A DNA stretch of 64,000 nucleotides from Psychromonas ingrahamii 37. GTDB taxonomy: Bacteria > Pseudomonadota > Gammaproteobacteria > Enterobacterales > Psychromonadaceae. Both the position numbers and the translations under genes were made by a program. Below, piece by piece: positions 46,829 through 56,039 of this stretch (position 1 is its first letter; every line of letters starts with the position of its first letter). The stretch is taken from positions 2,232,001-2,296,000 of the forward strand of contig NC_008709.1 in the NCBI RefSeq assembly GCF_000015285.1, in the 5' to 3' direction. The notes beneath the pieces are model-generated. The model saw nothing but the letters and a program-made list of their open reading frames with translations, was not told where the DNA came from and made no database searches.

Positions 46829-47635
46829 CTAGGCTAATATGAACTTTTCAAAAACATGTGCAACACCGTCTTGATCGTTACTCAAGGTGATGTAATCAGC
46901 CACGGCTTTTACATCATCGGTTGCATTCGCCATGGCAATACCCAAACCGGCGTATTGAATCATTTCCAAATCATTACCCGCATCACCCACACAAATAACC
47001 TCTTCTTGGGTAAAACCAAGGTAAGCCGCAAGGGCTATGACACCATTTGCTTTGCCGCTTTTTTTGCTCATAAATTCATAAAAAAAGGGGGCGCTTTGTG
47101 CCATGCTGTATTTTTCCTGAAGACTATCCGGTAAGCGGTTAATGGCCGCCGTGAGCAGATCCGCTTCGTCAATCATCATGATTTTCAGCATTTCATGATC
47201 AGGTTCGAGTGTTGTAAAATCGCAGATATTAATTTTAATTTGATTGATGTCGGCTTCATGCTCAGTATATTTGCTGGTTTTAGGAGTGATTAATCCCTGT
47301 TTAGCAGAGTAAGCATGCGTATTAACACCTAATTTAACAGATAAATGATATAAGTCGCGCGCATCCTGACCTGTTAAAAATTCACTGCGAATAACTTCTC
47401 TAGATCCAGCATTCAGTGTTAATGATGCGTTACAGGTCAGTACATAATCATCAACAGTGGTTAAACTAAGGGCTTCTAATGCAGGTGACATTCCATCAAT
47501 AGGTCTGCCTGAAGCCAGTACAACTTTAATTCCGATGTCCTTTGCTGCATTAATGGCTTTTCTTACTCTCTCTGTAATCTCTTTTTGGCTATTTAATAGG
47601 GTGCCATCCATATCTAATACAACAAGTTTATACAT
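46829..47635 (-). CDS. Cof-type HAD-IIB phosphatase
   Basis: 268 residues. HAD motifs in order: MDGTLLN within VVLDMDGTLL (I), VVLASGRP (II), KANGVIALAAYLG (III) and CVGDAGNDLEMI (IV). The large C2B cap between motifs II and III marks the Cof/YidA type, cytosolic sugar-phosphate or cofactor phosphatases with broad specificity. Substrate unknown. Single gene. Confidence 0.94.
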   Translation of the reverse strand: MYKLVVLDMDGTLLNSQKEITERVRKAINAAKDIGIKVVLASGRPIDGMSPALEALSLTTVDDYVLTCNASLTLNAGSREVIRSEFLTGQDARDLYHLSVKLGVNTHAYSAKQGLITPKTSKYTEHEADINQIKINICDFTTLEPDHEMLKIMMIDEADLLTAAINRLPDSLQEKYSMAQSAPFFYEFMSKKSGKANGVIALAAYLGFTQEEVICVGDAGNDLEMIQYAGLGIAMANATDDVKAVADYITLSNDQDGVAHVFEKFILA

Positions 47636-48191
47636 TAATAAGGTTCCAAACTATCTAAAATAGAAAATTAACGTTGCAGTCGCTTCTGCAATAAAAAGGA
47701 TTATACAATAAATCGGCTATAAAGTAGGAATATCAATTATTAAAGACTCTATTTTTTAAATCATTAAATTATTTTCCTTGCGTGGCCAGCTAAGAGGGGC
47801 CGCACTACAATAACTTGATTTTCCGGTACCTTTTTATGAATAAGAGAGGTACGTTAGCTTGGCTAACATAGTTAAGGCTAAGCTGCTGAGCATGCATTTC
47901 ATCAATTTTACCATTAACATTCTCGGTACTGGTCGCAAACGCAGGAATCATAGACAGATCTGCAAATGGTTAAGGTCTAATGGAGGTTTTTTATCTTTGC
48001 TGGTGGTTTGTGTGTTTTTTTCCACTAAATGGTCGTTATACACTTTTGTCAGTGATTTTTTTATTCGATTTTCTCAACGAGAAAATAATATTATTCATTA
48101 TAACCAAAGATATATTCAGAATTTCGTAGACAATCAAACAGACCCAACCTACTATGAATATACAGTTACCATTTATAGAAAAGGGTAGATT
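47636..48191. other. Region with no supported gene
   Basis: A 109-codon plus-strand frame (47859-48188) is open, but its start is weak, the protein looks unnatural, and its end is formed by a dispersed AAACAGACCCAACCTAC repeat (48136-48152). I do not call it a gene. Small palindromes (GTTAGCTTGGCTAAC, 47853-47867) are present. Confidence 0.4.
48136..48152 (+). repeat. Dispersed AAACAGACCCAACCTAC repeat, copy 1
   Basis: The same 17-mer occurs at 48997-49013, and with one change (AATCTAC) at 49056-49072. The copies flank the unknown gene 48192-48917. The word resembles short intergenic elements that spread with REP-type transposases, but none is nearby. Confidence 0.55.
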
Positions 48192-48917
48192 ATGGACAAT
48201 GAATATTACTTCACTAAAAATAGTGATCAGTTAAAAGAAAATTTACTCAAGACAGTGGCGGAAGTTCGTCAGGCATTGGCCGACTTCTCGGCAGTTATTC
48301 TGCTGCAGGATAACGATAAACAGCGACAATCTGTGGTATTTTCTCTGATTGACCGTGCGGATGATCAGATAGAATTTATTGTAGACAGTTTTTTTGCGCA
48401 AAGCGCAATTCAAGAAACCTTACAATTTATTAAAAGTTTTGAACTGCAAAAGGGCTCGGAGCAAGATACTAAAAAATTAGCCGGGTTTATTCAAACCGCT
48501 TTACCTGTTGAGGTGCTGGATTTACATATCACTCGCATCAACAGTGCTAAGGACAGATGTAAAAAAATAATTACTTCTATAAAAGACAATGATGTCAGAA
48601 AACAGGCGGATAAACGTTTTTATTTTGTACATAGTGTCTGCGGGTTTTCGCATTTTGTGACTAATGAATTATACCGGCATTTAGTACATATTACTGAACC
48701 CGTCGACTCTATTTATTTTGGTCTGGAAAAGCATAATAAACAAAGCACTGTTTTTTTTCCAAAGGCAAAAGCAACGCTACGCAATAAAAGTGATCAAGAT
48801 AAAGCTATCGTGCGCAAAAAACATAATTCATTACCTATCTTTTTAGCTAAAAACAGCGAATTATTAGCCTTAAACAAAAATGGCAAGAAGCAGGCAATAA
48901 GGTACAGTTATAAATGA
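48192..48917 (+). CDS. Unknown soluble protein
   Basis: 241 residues, not recognised. AAGGG lies 7 nt upstream of the ATG. No signal peptide or membrane segment. The N-terminal two thirds are predicted helical (QLKENLLKTVAEVRQALADF, ITRINSAKDRCKKIITSI), and the last 50 residues are lysine-rich and probably disordered. Bounded by two copies of the AAACAGACCCAACCTAC repeat and followed by a long hairpin, so it may be part of a recently moved segment. Confidence 0.7.
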   Translation: MDNEYYFTKNSDQLKENLLKTVAEVRQALADFSAVILLQDNDKQRQSVVFSLIDRADDQIEFIVDSFFAQSAIQETLQFIKSFELQKGSEQDTKKLAGFIQTALPVEVLDLHITRINSAKDRCKKIITSIKDNDVRKQADKRFYFVHSVCGFSHFVTNELYRHLVHITEPVDSIYFGLEKHNKQSTVFFPKAKATLRNKSDQDKAIVRKKHNSLPIFLAKNSELLALNKNGKKQAIRYSYK

Positions 48918-48924
48918 TAAGTTA

Positions 48925-48975
48925 TATCAGATGGTTCCAGAAGCATATTAATTGCTTTACTGGCACCATCTGATA
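48925..48975. terminator. Long near-perfect hairpin after the unknown gene
   Basis: TATCAGATGGTTCCAG (48925-48940) pairs with 48960-48975 with one internal mismatch; the loop contains a second small stem (AGCA/TGCT). It starts 8 nt after the stop. No T run follows, so 3'-end stabilisation or an insertion scar are alternatives to termination. Confidence 0.55.
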
Positions 48976-48996
48976 CATAATAAAGGTCAAAATAAC

Positions 48997-49072
48997 AAAC
49001 AGACCCAACCTACAGCGCTTGGCACTCAACTAACAGCCATTTAACTTTAAATTACAAACAGACCCAATCTAC
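48997..49072 (+). repeat. Dispersed CAGACCCAACCTAC repeat, copies 2 and 3
   Basis: AAACAGACCCAACCTAC at 48997-49013 and a variant at 49056-49072, 59 bp apart, in the region before the DUF3047 gene. Same strand as copy 1. Confidence 0.55.
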
Positions 49073-49184
49073 AATTAAAAAATAACAATAGACGTAAAAG
49101 ATAGCGAAAATAATATAATACAAACAATAAACAAATAAAATTTTGTTTGGTAAAAATGTTAAGTCATATTAAAAAGTGAAATCT

Positions 49185-49853
49185 ATGTATAAAATTTTTT
49201 TAACAACATTAACAGTGATATTTTTAACTGTCAGCTGCATTGCTATAGCAGCCGATAATCAGGATCTTTATATAGGAAACTTTTCAAAAGGGAAACTGGA
49301 TAACTGGGAAGTTAAAGAATTTTCGGGTAAAACCGACTATAAAATTGTTAATGACCGTAAAGATAGTAAAAAAAGGGTACTTAAAGCAATAAGTAATAGT
49401 ACTGCCTCAGGTTTGTTTATGGAAAAACGCATTGATCTTCAAAAAACACCGTACCTGCATTGGTCCTGGAGAACCGAAAAATTATATTCTAATTTGGATG
49501 AAAGTAAAAAACAGGGCGATGATTTTGTGGCCCGTATTTATCTGATTATTGATGGCGGATTATTCTTTTGGAAAACCCGCGCCTTAAATTATGTTTGGTC
49601 ATCTTCGTTTACACAAGGCGAAGCATGGCCGAATCCTTTTACTGCTAATGCAACCATGTTTGCGGTTGAATCAGGCACAAAGAATTTAGGTAAATGGTTA
49701 CACTACAGTCGTAATGTCCGTGAAGATTTAAAAAAATTCGTTGGTAAAGAGGTACGTTATATAGATGGTATTGCACTGATGACTGATAGTGACAATGCAG
49801 GTCAGCAGGCAACGACTTATTATGGAGATATTTATTTTTCACCAAATCCGTAA
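49185..49853 (+). CDS. DUF3047 family periplasmic protein
   Basis: 222 residues from ATG 49185; a GTG three codons earlier is an alternative. A signal peptide (YKIFLTTLTVIFLTVSCIAIA) is cleaved near AIAADN. The mature part is beta-rich and carries the DUF3047 pattern PYLHWSWRTE, GDDFVARIYLI, LNYVWSS, and DGIALMTDSDNAGQQATTYYGDIYF, the last with an acidic cluster that could bind calcium. It probably folds as a carbohydrate-binding-like jelly roll. Function unknown. Confidence 0.85.
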   Translation: MYKIFLTTLTVIFLTVSCIAIAADNQDLYIGNFSKGKLDNWEVKEFSGKTDYKIVNDRKDSKKRVLKAISNSTASGLFMEKRIDLQKTPYLHWSWRTEKLYSNLDESKKQGDDFVARIYLIIDGGLFFWKTRALNYVWSSSFTQGEAWPNPFTANATMFAVESGTKNLGKWLHYSRNVREDLKKFVGKEVRYIDGIALMTDSDNAGQQATTYYGDIYFSPNP

Positions 49854-50259
49854 ATTATTTTGGCTATATTTGCTCCTTTTAAACTAAGCTAAAAATTAAA
49901 AAATTATAAGCAGTGGCGGTTCATTTCGAAACTGTTTTCACGCACATTTTACTCTCACAGGGAATAAAAAACTGTCAAGATACTGTTATGCAATATTTTT
50001 TTTATAATCATTAATAACTGATATTGATAACACTGAATATTAAAGACTAATATAGAGAACTTATATTACGACTTTCACTATCTTATCTATTTATTACAAT
50101 ACCTCTAATAACGGCAATAAATAATATTGTCACTAGAAGCTAATTAACAAGCGGTCTTATTTAATCAGTTTCAATTAGATTATTAGTTAAATTAACGACA
50201 TAATAGACTATTAAGTTATCAGTCAGATAACCCATTTTGCGTCATACTGAGGAATATAA
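49854..50259. other. Non-coding 406-nt stretch
   Basis: AT-rich; no gene, repeat array or clear hairpin is seen. It should carry the promoter of the VF530 gene. Confidence 0.5.
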
Positions 50260-50697
50260 ATGACCGAGAAAAAACCTAACAATCCCCTATATGGCCTTAA
50301 ATTGGAATTGCTATTAACAGAAATTTCTGATCATTATGGTTGGGAATTATTAAGTGAAGGCATGTGTATTGATCGTTTTCAATATCATACGGGGATGAAA
50401 TCGACAGCAAAATTTTTGCGTAATAATCAGTGGGCAAGAGAAAAAGTGGAGAACTTTTATCTCTATCAGTATAAAAACTTTCCATATCCAGATAACAAAC
50501 AATTAGCTATTCCACCCCGTGATCGCCAAATCCCAAGCGATCAAAAAACCGACAAACCTGCAGACATTACCGAAGAGTCTATAGTACAGCTAGATAAAGC
50601 ATCAAAATTAAGAATCTACAAAACTGTTAGTAGCACAATAAAGCAACACACTTCAGAACCTGCCTATGATCCGAGTAATCCTTGGGGAATAAAGTGA
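50260..50697 (+). CDS. VF530-type (DUF2132) DNA-binding protein
   Basis: 145 residues. The first ~75 match VF530: NNPLYGLKLELLLTEISDHY, GWELLSEGMCIDRF, and STAKFLRNNQWAREKVENFY. The domain folds as a compact helical bundle reported as DNA-binding-like. The extra 70-residue tail is charged, proline-containing and probably disordered, so it is longer than the usual ~75-residue members. Cytosolic. Confidence 0.85.
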   Translation: MTEKKPNNPLYGLKLELLLTEISDHYGWELLSEGMCIDRFQYHTGMKSTAKFLRNNQWAREKVENFYLYQYKNFPYPDNKQLAIPPRDRQIPSDQKTDKPADITEESIVQLDKASKLRIYKTVSSTIKQHTSEPAYDPSNPWGIK

Positions 50698-50816
50698 ATT
50701 TTGTGAAAAATAAAACAATAAATCAATAAAATAGCACTATTCAATAAAGGATTTTGCGGTTAGAGAACAACAGGTTATTCTTAACTCGAGATCATTTTTT
50801 TATTAAAGGATATTAT

Positions 50817-51752
50817 ATGGACATCTTATTTGAATATATACTGAGAATTGAAGTTTTAATCTTAATCTTAGTATTGGTTATTCTAAAATCAACAATCATT
50901 TTTGTACCGCAAAACAGGGCTTACCTAATCGAACGTTTTGGTAAATACCAATCGACCCGGGAAGCCGGTTTAAATTTTATCCTCCCTTTCATTGATCGCA
51001 TCGGATCAGACCGTTCGCTTAAAGAGCAGGCGATCGACGTGCCAAGTCAAAGTGCTATTACTAAAGACAATATTTCCTTAAGTGTTGATGGCGTTCTTTA
51101 TTTTAGAGTCTTGGATCCCTATAAGGCGAGTTACGGAGTTGATGATTATTTATTCGCGGTCACTCAATTAGCACAAACAACCATGCGTTCAGAATTGGGG
51201 AAAATGGAGCTGGATAAAACATTCGAAGAACGTGATGTGCTTAATACTAATATTGTTGCAGCAATCAATGAAGCCGCTGGCCCCTGGGGTATTCAAGTTT
51301 TACGCTACGAAATCAAAGACATTGTGCCGCCACAAAGCATTATGGAAGCGATGGAAGCGCAAATGAAAGCCGAGCGTGTAAAGCGAGCGCAAATATTAGA
51401 GTCTGAAGGTGATAGACAGTCTGCGATTAACGTGGCAGAAGGTCAGAAACAATCGGTGGTGCTACAGGCAGAAGCCCAAAAAGAAGAGCAGATACTGCGT
51501 GCACAAGGTGAGGCCAATGCAATTATTGCAGTGGCAGAAGCGCAGGCAGAAGCCTTAATCAAGGTAGGTGAAGCCGCCAATACTGAGCAGGGACAAAAAG
51601 CGATTCAACTCGATTTAGCGACTAAAGCAATTGAAGCTAAGGCTGCTATTGCTAAAGAATCATCAGTGGTATTGCTACCCGATAGTGGTAATGATGCTGC
51701 CTCTATTGTCGCACAGGCGATGACCATCATTAATACGTTAAATAAAGGCTAA
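50817..51752 (+). CDS. SPFH/stomatin-like membrane protein (QmcA type)
   Basis: 311 residues from ATG 50817 (AAAGGA 6 nt upstream); the frame opens earlier without a ribosome site. One N-terminal TM helix (EYILRIEVLILILVLVILK) precedes the SPFH domain (VPQNRAYLIERFGKYQSTREAGLNF ... VDGVLYFRVLDPYKASYGV). A coiled-coil arm rich in alanine/glutamate follows (AQMKAERVKRAQIL, EAQAEALIKVGEA). It forms large oligomeric membrane microdomain scaffolds that often sequester FtsH. Paired 2 nt upstream of an NfeD-like gene, as is usual. Confidence 0.92.
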   Translation: MDILFEYILRIEVLILILVLVILKSTIIFVPQNRAYLIERFGKYQSTREAGLNFILPFIDRIGSDRSLKEQAIDVPSQSAITKDNISLSVDGVLYFRVLDPYKASYGVDDYLFAVTQLAQTTMRSELGKMELDKTFEERDVLNTNIVAAINEAAGPWGIQVLRYEIKDIVPPQSIMEAMEAQMKAERVKRAQILESEGDRQSAINVAEGQKQSVVLQAEAQKEEQILRAQGEANAIIAVAEAQAEALIKVGEAANTEQGQKAIQLDLATKAIEAKAAIAKESSVVLLPDSGNDAASIVAQAMTIINTLNKG

Positions 51753-51754
51753 TT

Positions 51755-52237
51755 ATGGAATATTTTTTAGCGCATTTAGCACAAGTTTTTATCGTATCGG
51801 GGCTTATTTTATTAGCGATTGAAGTTCTGGTCTTGGGTTTTTCGACTTTTGTTTTCTTTTTTATTGGGGTCGGCGCCATTGCGACTGGTGCTCTAATAGC
51901 GCTAGGGATTATTCCAGCAACCTTTCTTAATTCATTATTGGTAACGGCTATCATATCCACTGTCGCGGCATTAATCAGTTGGAAGCCACTGAAAAAAATG
52001 CAAAATAAAGTTGGTTCAAAACATGTCAATAATGACATGATTGGACATCAATTTGTATTAACTGAAGATCTGCGGATCGGAAAAACGATTACTCATCGTT
52101 ATTCCGGCATCAATTGGCAGGTTAAAGCAAAAGAGCCACTCTCTGCTGGAACCAACGTCAAAATAATAGAAATAGAAGTCGGTTTATTGACTGTTGAAGG
52201 AGTTGACTCACTAAGTACTCACAAGAAAGTTTTATGA
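51755..52237 (+). CDS. NfeD-like membrane protein (YbbK type)
   Basis: 160 residues. Three or four TM helices (AQVFIVSGLILLAIEVLVLG, FFFIGVGAIATGALIALGI, SLLVTAIISTVAALISW) are followed by a small OB-fold domain (GHQFVLTEDLRIGKTITHRYSGINWQVKA). Classic partner of SPFH proteins, 2 nt downstream. It likely shapes the same membrane microdomain. A strong terminator follows. Confidence 0.92.
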   Translation: MEYFLAHLAQVFIVSGLILLAIEVLVLGFSTFVFFFIGVGAIATGALIALGIIPATFLNSLLVTAIISTVAALISWKPLKKMQNKVGSKHVNNDMIGHQFVLTEDLRIGKTITHRYSGINWQVKAKEPLSAGTNVKIIEIEVGLLTVEGVDSLSTHKKVL

Positions 52238-52267
52238 TCTTAAAGAGTACTTGGTAATAAAAACATT

Positions 52268-52308
52268 AACGGACTGAGTCTAATAGTACAGTCCGTTGAT
52301 ATTTTTTT
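52268..52308 (+). terminator. Rho-independent terminator of the SPFH-NfeD operon
   Basis: AACGGACTG (52268-52276) pairs with CAGTCCGTT (52289-52297), followed by GATATTTTTTTT. Confidence 0.85.
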
Positions 52309-52516
52309 TCTAAGCCGAATACATATAAACCTCCTCTCATTGTCTGGAGGCCCCAATAGTTGCAGAGAATTAAGCGCTTAATGAAATCACTCAACTATAA
52401 AAAACCTTAAATTCCTTATTTTTATTTACAGTCAAACGGTTAATTGCTGGGCTACAATCAATAAAGCAAAGAAATTTTGTCATTATATAATAGTGGGTTA
52501 TTAAACAGGTCAATTC

Positions 52517-53950
52517 ATGAAATCTAAATATCACATTGTTATCACAGTCACTTTTTTATTAGTGACACTTTCAGTCATTCTCTCCACCGTGAATTATTGG
52601 GTTTCTCTCAATTCAACAGAAGTGCAGCTCAGGGAACGTTCTTTACCATTAACCGTTGATAACATCTCGATGGAAATTCAAAAAAAAATTATCGGACCTC
52701 ATATTATCTCGTCCATGATGGCCAATGACACTTTCCTGCAAGACTGGTTAATTAATAATGAAGGTGATGTTGATAAAATTTCAAAATATCTTGAAATGAT
52801 TAAAAATAAAAACAAGTTGCTGGTCACCTTTCTTGTCTCCGGAAAAACTAAAAATTATTATACTGCCGAGGGTTTGTTAGAGCAGGTTGTTGAAGATAAT
52901 CCAAATAATGCTTGGTATTTTAGCTTTATGGAAAAGCCTGACAAGAATGAAATTAACTTCGATTTCAATGACAATATTGATAATGAGATGATTATATTTA
53001 TCAATCATAAAATTTATGATCAACAGTCTCATCTAATAGGCGCGACAGGTATTGGTTTAAAATTTTCTGATGTAAACGAGATGCTCAATAATTTTCGGCA
53101 AAAATATAATTTTAATGTTTATTTTTTAAATCAGGCGGGTAAAGTTATCCTTTACGAAAAAGGTGTTAACCCTCTAAGGGATATTAAAAATATTTCTGAA
53201 CTAAACGTCCTGAGAGATTCTATTATTAGTAAAGAATCTAAACTGCTTGAATATACCAAGGAAAGTGAAGAGTATTTAATGAGTACCAAGTATATTCCTG
53301 AGCTGGACCTCTATTTAGTTGTGGAGGCAAAACGTTCAGAATTTTTATTGAATGTACAAAAAACATTCTATTTTAACTTGTTATGCTCACTACTTGGGAC
53401 GATCCTGATAGCTTTTTTAATTTTAAAAACCGTCAATAAATATTATAAAGAGATGGAACATCTTGCTAAATATGATGCCTTAACCAATTTAAAAAACCGC
53501 CGCGCATTTAATGAAGAGCTGGAGCATTCTTTATTACTTTGCAAACGGCGGGCCAGTCATTTATCTCTGACCTTCTTTGATTTGGATGATTTTAAAAGTG
53601 TGAATGATACCTTTGGACATCAAACCGGAGACAAAGTACTTCAATATGTTGCCGATATTTTAAAAGATGATATCCGTCAGACGGATATCATAGGACGATG
53701 GGGCGGAGAAGAGTTTATTGTCGCTTTTATTGATACTGAGTTAGAAGACGCAAAGTTTATTACTGAAAAAATCAGAGCACATATTGAAAAAGATAGCTTT
53801 TTATCTCAATTAAAAAATATGAAAGTAACGGCCAGTTTTGGTCTTACAACTATCACCACTCAAGATACCCTGGACTCACTATTAGAGAGGGCAGATCAAG
53901 CCCTTTATAAAGCCAAAGAGAATGGGAAAAACCAAGTTTTTTGCCTTTAA
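52517..53950 (+). CDS. Membrane-bound diguanylate cyclase with periplasmic sensor
   Basis: 477 residues. TM helices at about 8-28 and 280-300 enclose a ~250-residue periplasmic double-Cache-like sensor (NNAWYFSFMEKP, IGATGIGLKFSDV, YLMSTKYIPELDLYLVVEA). The GGDEF domain (about 315-475) has DALTNLKNRRAF, the I-site RQTD and the active motif GRWGGEEF, and ends ADQALYKAKENGKN. It should make c-di-GMP in response to a small extracellular ligand and be product-inhibited. Single gene with its own terminator. Confidence 0.94.
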   Translation: MKSKYHIVITVTFLLVTLSVILSTVNYWVSLNSTEVQLRERSLPLTVDNISMEIQKKIIGPHIISSMMANDTFLQDWLINNEGDVDKISKYLEMIKNKNKLLVTFLVSGKTKNYYTAEGLLEQVVEDNPNNAWYFSFMEKPDKNEINFDFNDNIDNEMIIFINHKIYDQQSHLIGATGIGLKFSDVNEMLNNFRQKYNFNVYFLNQAGKVILYEKGVNPLRDIKNISELNVLRDSIISKESKLLEYTKESEEYLMSTKYIPELDLYLVVEAKRSEFLLNVQKTFYFNLLCSLLGTILIAFLILKTVNKYYKEMEHLAKYDALTNLKNRRAFNEELEHSLLLCKRRASHLSLTFFDLDDFKSVNDTFGHQTGDKVLQYVADILKDDIRQTDIIGRWGGEEFIVAFIDTELEDAKFITEKIRAHIEKDSFLSQLKNMKVTASFGLTTITTQDTLDSLLERADQALYKAKENGKNQVFCL

Positions 53951-54006
53951 TGAAAAAGTCTTTTATTCCTGGTTTGGTTCACTTCAAACGAGGGGCTACA
54001 ATCATC

Positions 54007-54046
54007 AATCAGGTGTTTATTTTAAAATAAACACTTGATTTTTTAT
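54007..54046 (+). terminator. Terminator after the membrane GGDEF gene
   Basis: 17-nt arms (54007-54023 and 54024-54040) pair with two mismatches and are followed by TTTTTTATTT. Confidence 0.8.
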
Positions 54047-54213
54047 TTATCTTCTATATATTAGGCATCAGCAAAAAAAGAAAGCCTTTGTTTACATTCT
54101 CCATTTCGTTGTTTTATTCATAATACACGCTCTGTAGTTTTTAAGTGCCAGTCTGTTTTACGCTATTCAAGCCTCTTGAAGGCAATTTTACATTCAAATT
54201 ACAGGATATTATT

Positions 54214-54423
54214 ATGTCTAATACAGTACAAGGAACCGTTAAGTGGTTCAACGAATCTAAAGGTTTTGGTTTTATTGAGCAAGCATCTGGTCCAGATGTA
54301 TTCGCTCACTTTAGTGCTATTGCAAGCGAAGGTTTCAAAACTTTAGCTGAAGGCCAAAAAGTAGAATTCACTGTAACGCAAGGTCAAAAAGGCCCGCAAG
54401 CAGAAAATATCGTAGCGCTTTAA
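54214..54423 (+). CDS. Cold-shock protein, CspA family
   Basis: 69 residues from ATG 54214 (AGGA 8 nt upstream). Single S1-like cold-shock domain with the RNA-binding motifs KGFGFI (RNP1) and VFAHFSAI (RNP2). Nucleic-acid chaperone that melts mRNA structure, cytosolic. The leader upstream contains a small stem (CAAGCCTCTTGAAGGC region), consistent with but not proof of a structured cold-shock 5' UTR. Two hairpins follow the stop. Confidence 0.96.
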   Translation: MSNTVQGTVKWFNESKGFGFIEQASGPDVFAHFSAIASEGFKTLAEGQKVEFTVTQGQKGPQAENIVAL

Positions 54424-54438
54424 TTTAGCTAAGATATT

Positions 54439-54508
54439 TTAGCTCTCATATAGAGCTAATTTAATATTAAAGAAATGGTAAACCTTTACGGGTTTGCCAT
54501 TTTTTTTG
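54439..54508 (+). terminator. Two successive hairpins ending in a T run after csp
   Basis: TTAGCTCT/AGAGCTAA at 54439-54459, then ATGGTAAACC/GGTTTGCCAT (54475-54500, one G-U pair) followed directly by eight T. Confidence 0.85.
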
Positions 54509-55157
54509 TCCATTTTAAAGTGGCGACAAGATCCTGCTGTATTTGAACCAACAATCCACTCTCTTTCCCTTTTATTAATAAGTCTTTGTGTCATTGATGA
54601 TCATAAATTTTGTTTTATTTATTTTGCTCTCAATTATATTTATTAAAACGTTATGTACACATAATATTAAAAAGGAATATTTTCTTTTAATTGCGCAGTT
54701 AGCGCCACTGCTTGGCTTACTTGATCCCTCTGAATAGTTATTATAATGGACGGCCACCAGCAGTCTCTCTTGCATTAGATGCCGTTCGTTCGAGTATTCT
54801 GTCTGAACCGCCACGCTGGCAGTTTTATATTTCACGCTGCAAACGGGGTCAGAACAACAAGCGCAGACCCTTGCATTGAACTCCTTTGTATTATTTCAGG
54901 TGTTCAATGCTCGAAATGAGTTTCGCTCTGGAAGAAAAGGCGCAAGTTATTGACAAACGTTTAGGTTCAAAAGGGCGTGGGAATTAAGCAAGTATTCAAT
55001 ATTCTCCCCCATAAAATAATTTAAAAAGCATTATTCCGGCAATATATTGGTCAGAATAACGCGATGCTTATCCTCTTTAAAAGTTGTCTTTTAAAGATAA
55101 AACCCAGATTGATAACATTAATTTGGTCTATTTTATTTTTATATCTACACACTTTCT
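54509..55157. other. 650-nt stretch without a supported gene
   Basis: An 86-codon minus-strand frame (54575-54835) is open but has no family pattern or ribosome site. A short plus-strand ORF at about 54907-54987 (MLEMSFALEEKAQVIDKRLG) may be chance or a fragment. ATTGAAC/GTTCAAT inverted words lie nearby. It may be a degraded insertion. Confidence 0.4.
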
Positions 55158-56039
55158 TTATTTTTTATAAGGTGAATTTAGCATGTTAAAACGATGACTT
55201 AAGAGTCGGCCCGCAAACAATAAAAATAAAATAATTAACAACAATGAGGAGAAACTGCCGCCTTGGTAAACATAAACACTATCGTCATAAACTAGATCAT
55301 AATCGCCGCTTTCTAATGGAAAATCGTAAAGCGCTTGATTATCATTCGAGCTGTAGGTCGCAACGATGCCATCATAACCCACTTGGTATAAATCAATTAA
55401 TAGATCGTAGCTGTTCGTGTTATATCCGGACGCAAAGCTAGTAATGATCTCGTATTCATCTTGATCACTGTCACTGTGAATAATAAAATCATCCGTAGTG
55501 TAGTAATTGACCCAAGGGCCACCATTTTCACTTAAATATAATCGGGCATACACCATGCTGCTATCATAACCGTCATAACTGTAGATATCTGCGTCAAAAA
55601 CGAGACTAAATGTTTGATAGTAACCATCAGAATCAAGATCATCATGCAGTCTGGTAGAGGCATTGTAGATAGTAAATTCTGGCGCATAAGATCGGTATAA
55701 TAATAAGCTATCTTGAAATATTATTTGCTCATCCCGGCTTTTTCCCGTTGCTTTGCCTATTAGCTGGTCTGAAAAGACAGAGCTATAATTGGTGTTAATT
55801 ATATTTAAGCGCATTTGATTGTTTATTGCCGCTGATAATACCCCATAAGAAACCGTTGATTGGGTTGTTTTTAGCTGATCTGCATTGACCGGACTCATTA
55901 AAAAAGCCCCTATAATAATCACTAAAGCAATAAAAAGAGCGTTAACGTTTAACGACTGGTCTTTAATGCTGATGATTGCTTTGCACTTTATTCTGTTGAT
56001 TGCTTTGCACTTTATTCTGTTGATCGATTGACTAGTCAT
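55158..56039 (-). CDS. Choice-of-anchor H family protein with GlyGly-CTERM
   Basis: 293 residues. The N-terminal hydrophobic signal (NALFIALVIIIGAFLMSPVNADQ) has a basic extension made by a 24-bp duplication (INRIKCKA twice). The middle has LDSDGYYQTFSLVFDADIYS, ARLYLSENGGPWVNYYTTDDF and LIDLYQVGYDGIVATYSSND, which I recognise as the choice-of-anchor H pattern. The C-terminus is GGSFSSLLLIILFLLFAGR followed by LLSHRF, a GlyGly-CTERM tail processed by rhombosortase. It should be exported and surface-anchored or released via type II secretion. Ligand unknown. Confidence 0.85.
   Translation of the reverse strand: MTSQSINRIKCKAINRIKCKAIISIKDQSLNVNALFIALVIIIGAFLMSPVNADQLKTTQSTVSYGVLSAAINNQMRLNIINTNYSSVFSDQLIGKATGKSRDEQIIFQDSLLLYRSYAPEFTIYNASTRLHDDLDSDGYYQTFSLVFDADIYSYDGYDSSMVYARLYLSENGGPWVNYYTTDDFIIHSDSDQDEYEIITSFASGYNTNSYDLLIDLYQVGYDGIVATYSSNDNQALYDFPLESGDYDLVYDDSVYVYQGGSFSSLLLIILFLLFAGRLLSHRFNMLNSPYKK
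55974..56021. repeat. 24-bp tandem duplication at the 5' end of the choice-of-anchor H gene
   Basis: The 24-bp unit is exactly repeated at 55974-55997 and 55998-56021, adding 8 residues in frame. It lies before the signal-peptide core, so the true start may be downstream. Confidence 0.9.

Noticed and set aside
47859-48188. 109-codon plus-strand ORF
   Set aside because: TTG start, no family pattern, and the end is made of a dispersed intergenic repeat.
54575-54835. 86-codon minus-strand ORF
   Set aside because: No ribosome site, no domain pattern, unnatural composition, in AT-rich spacer.
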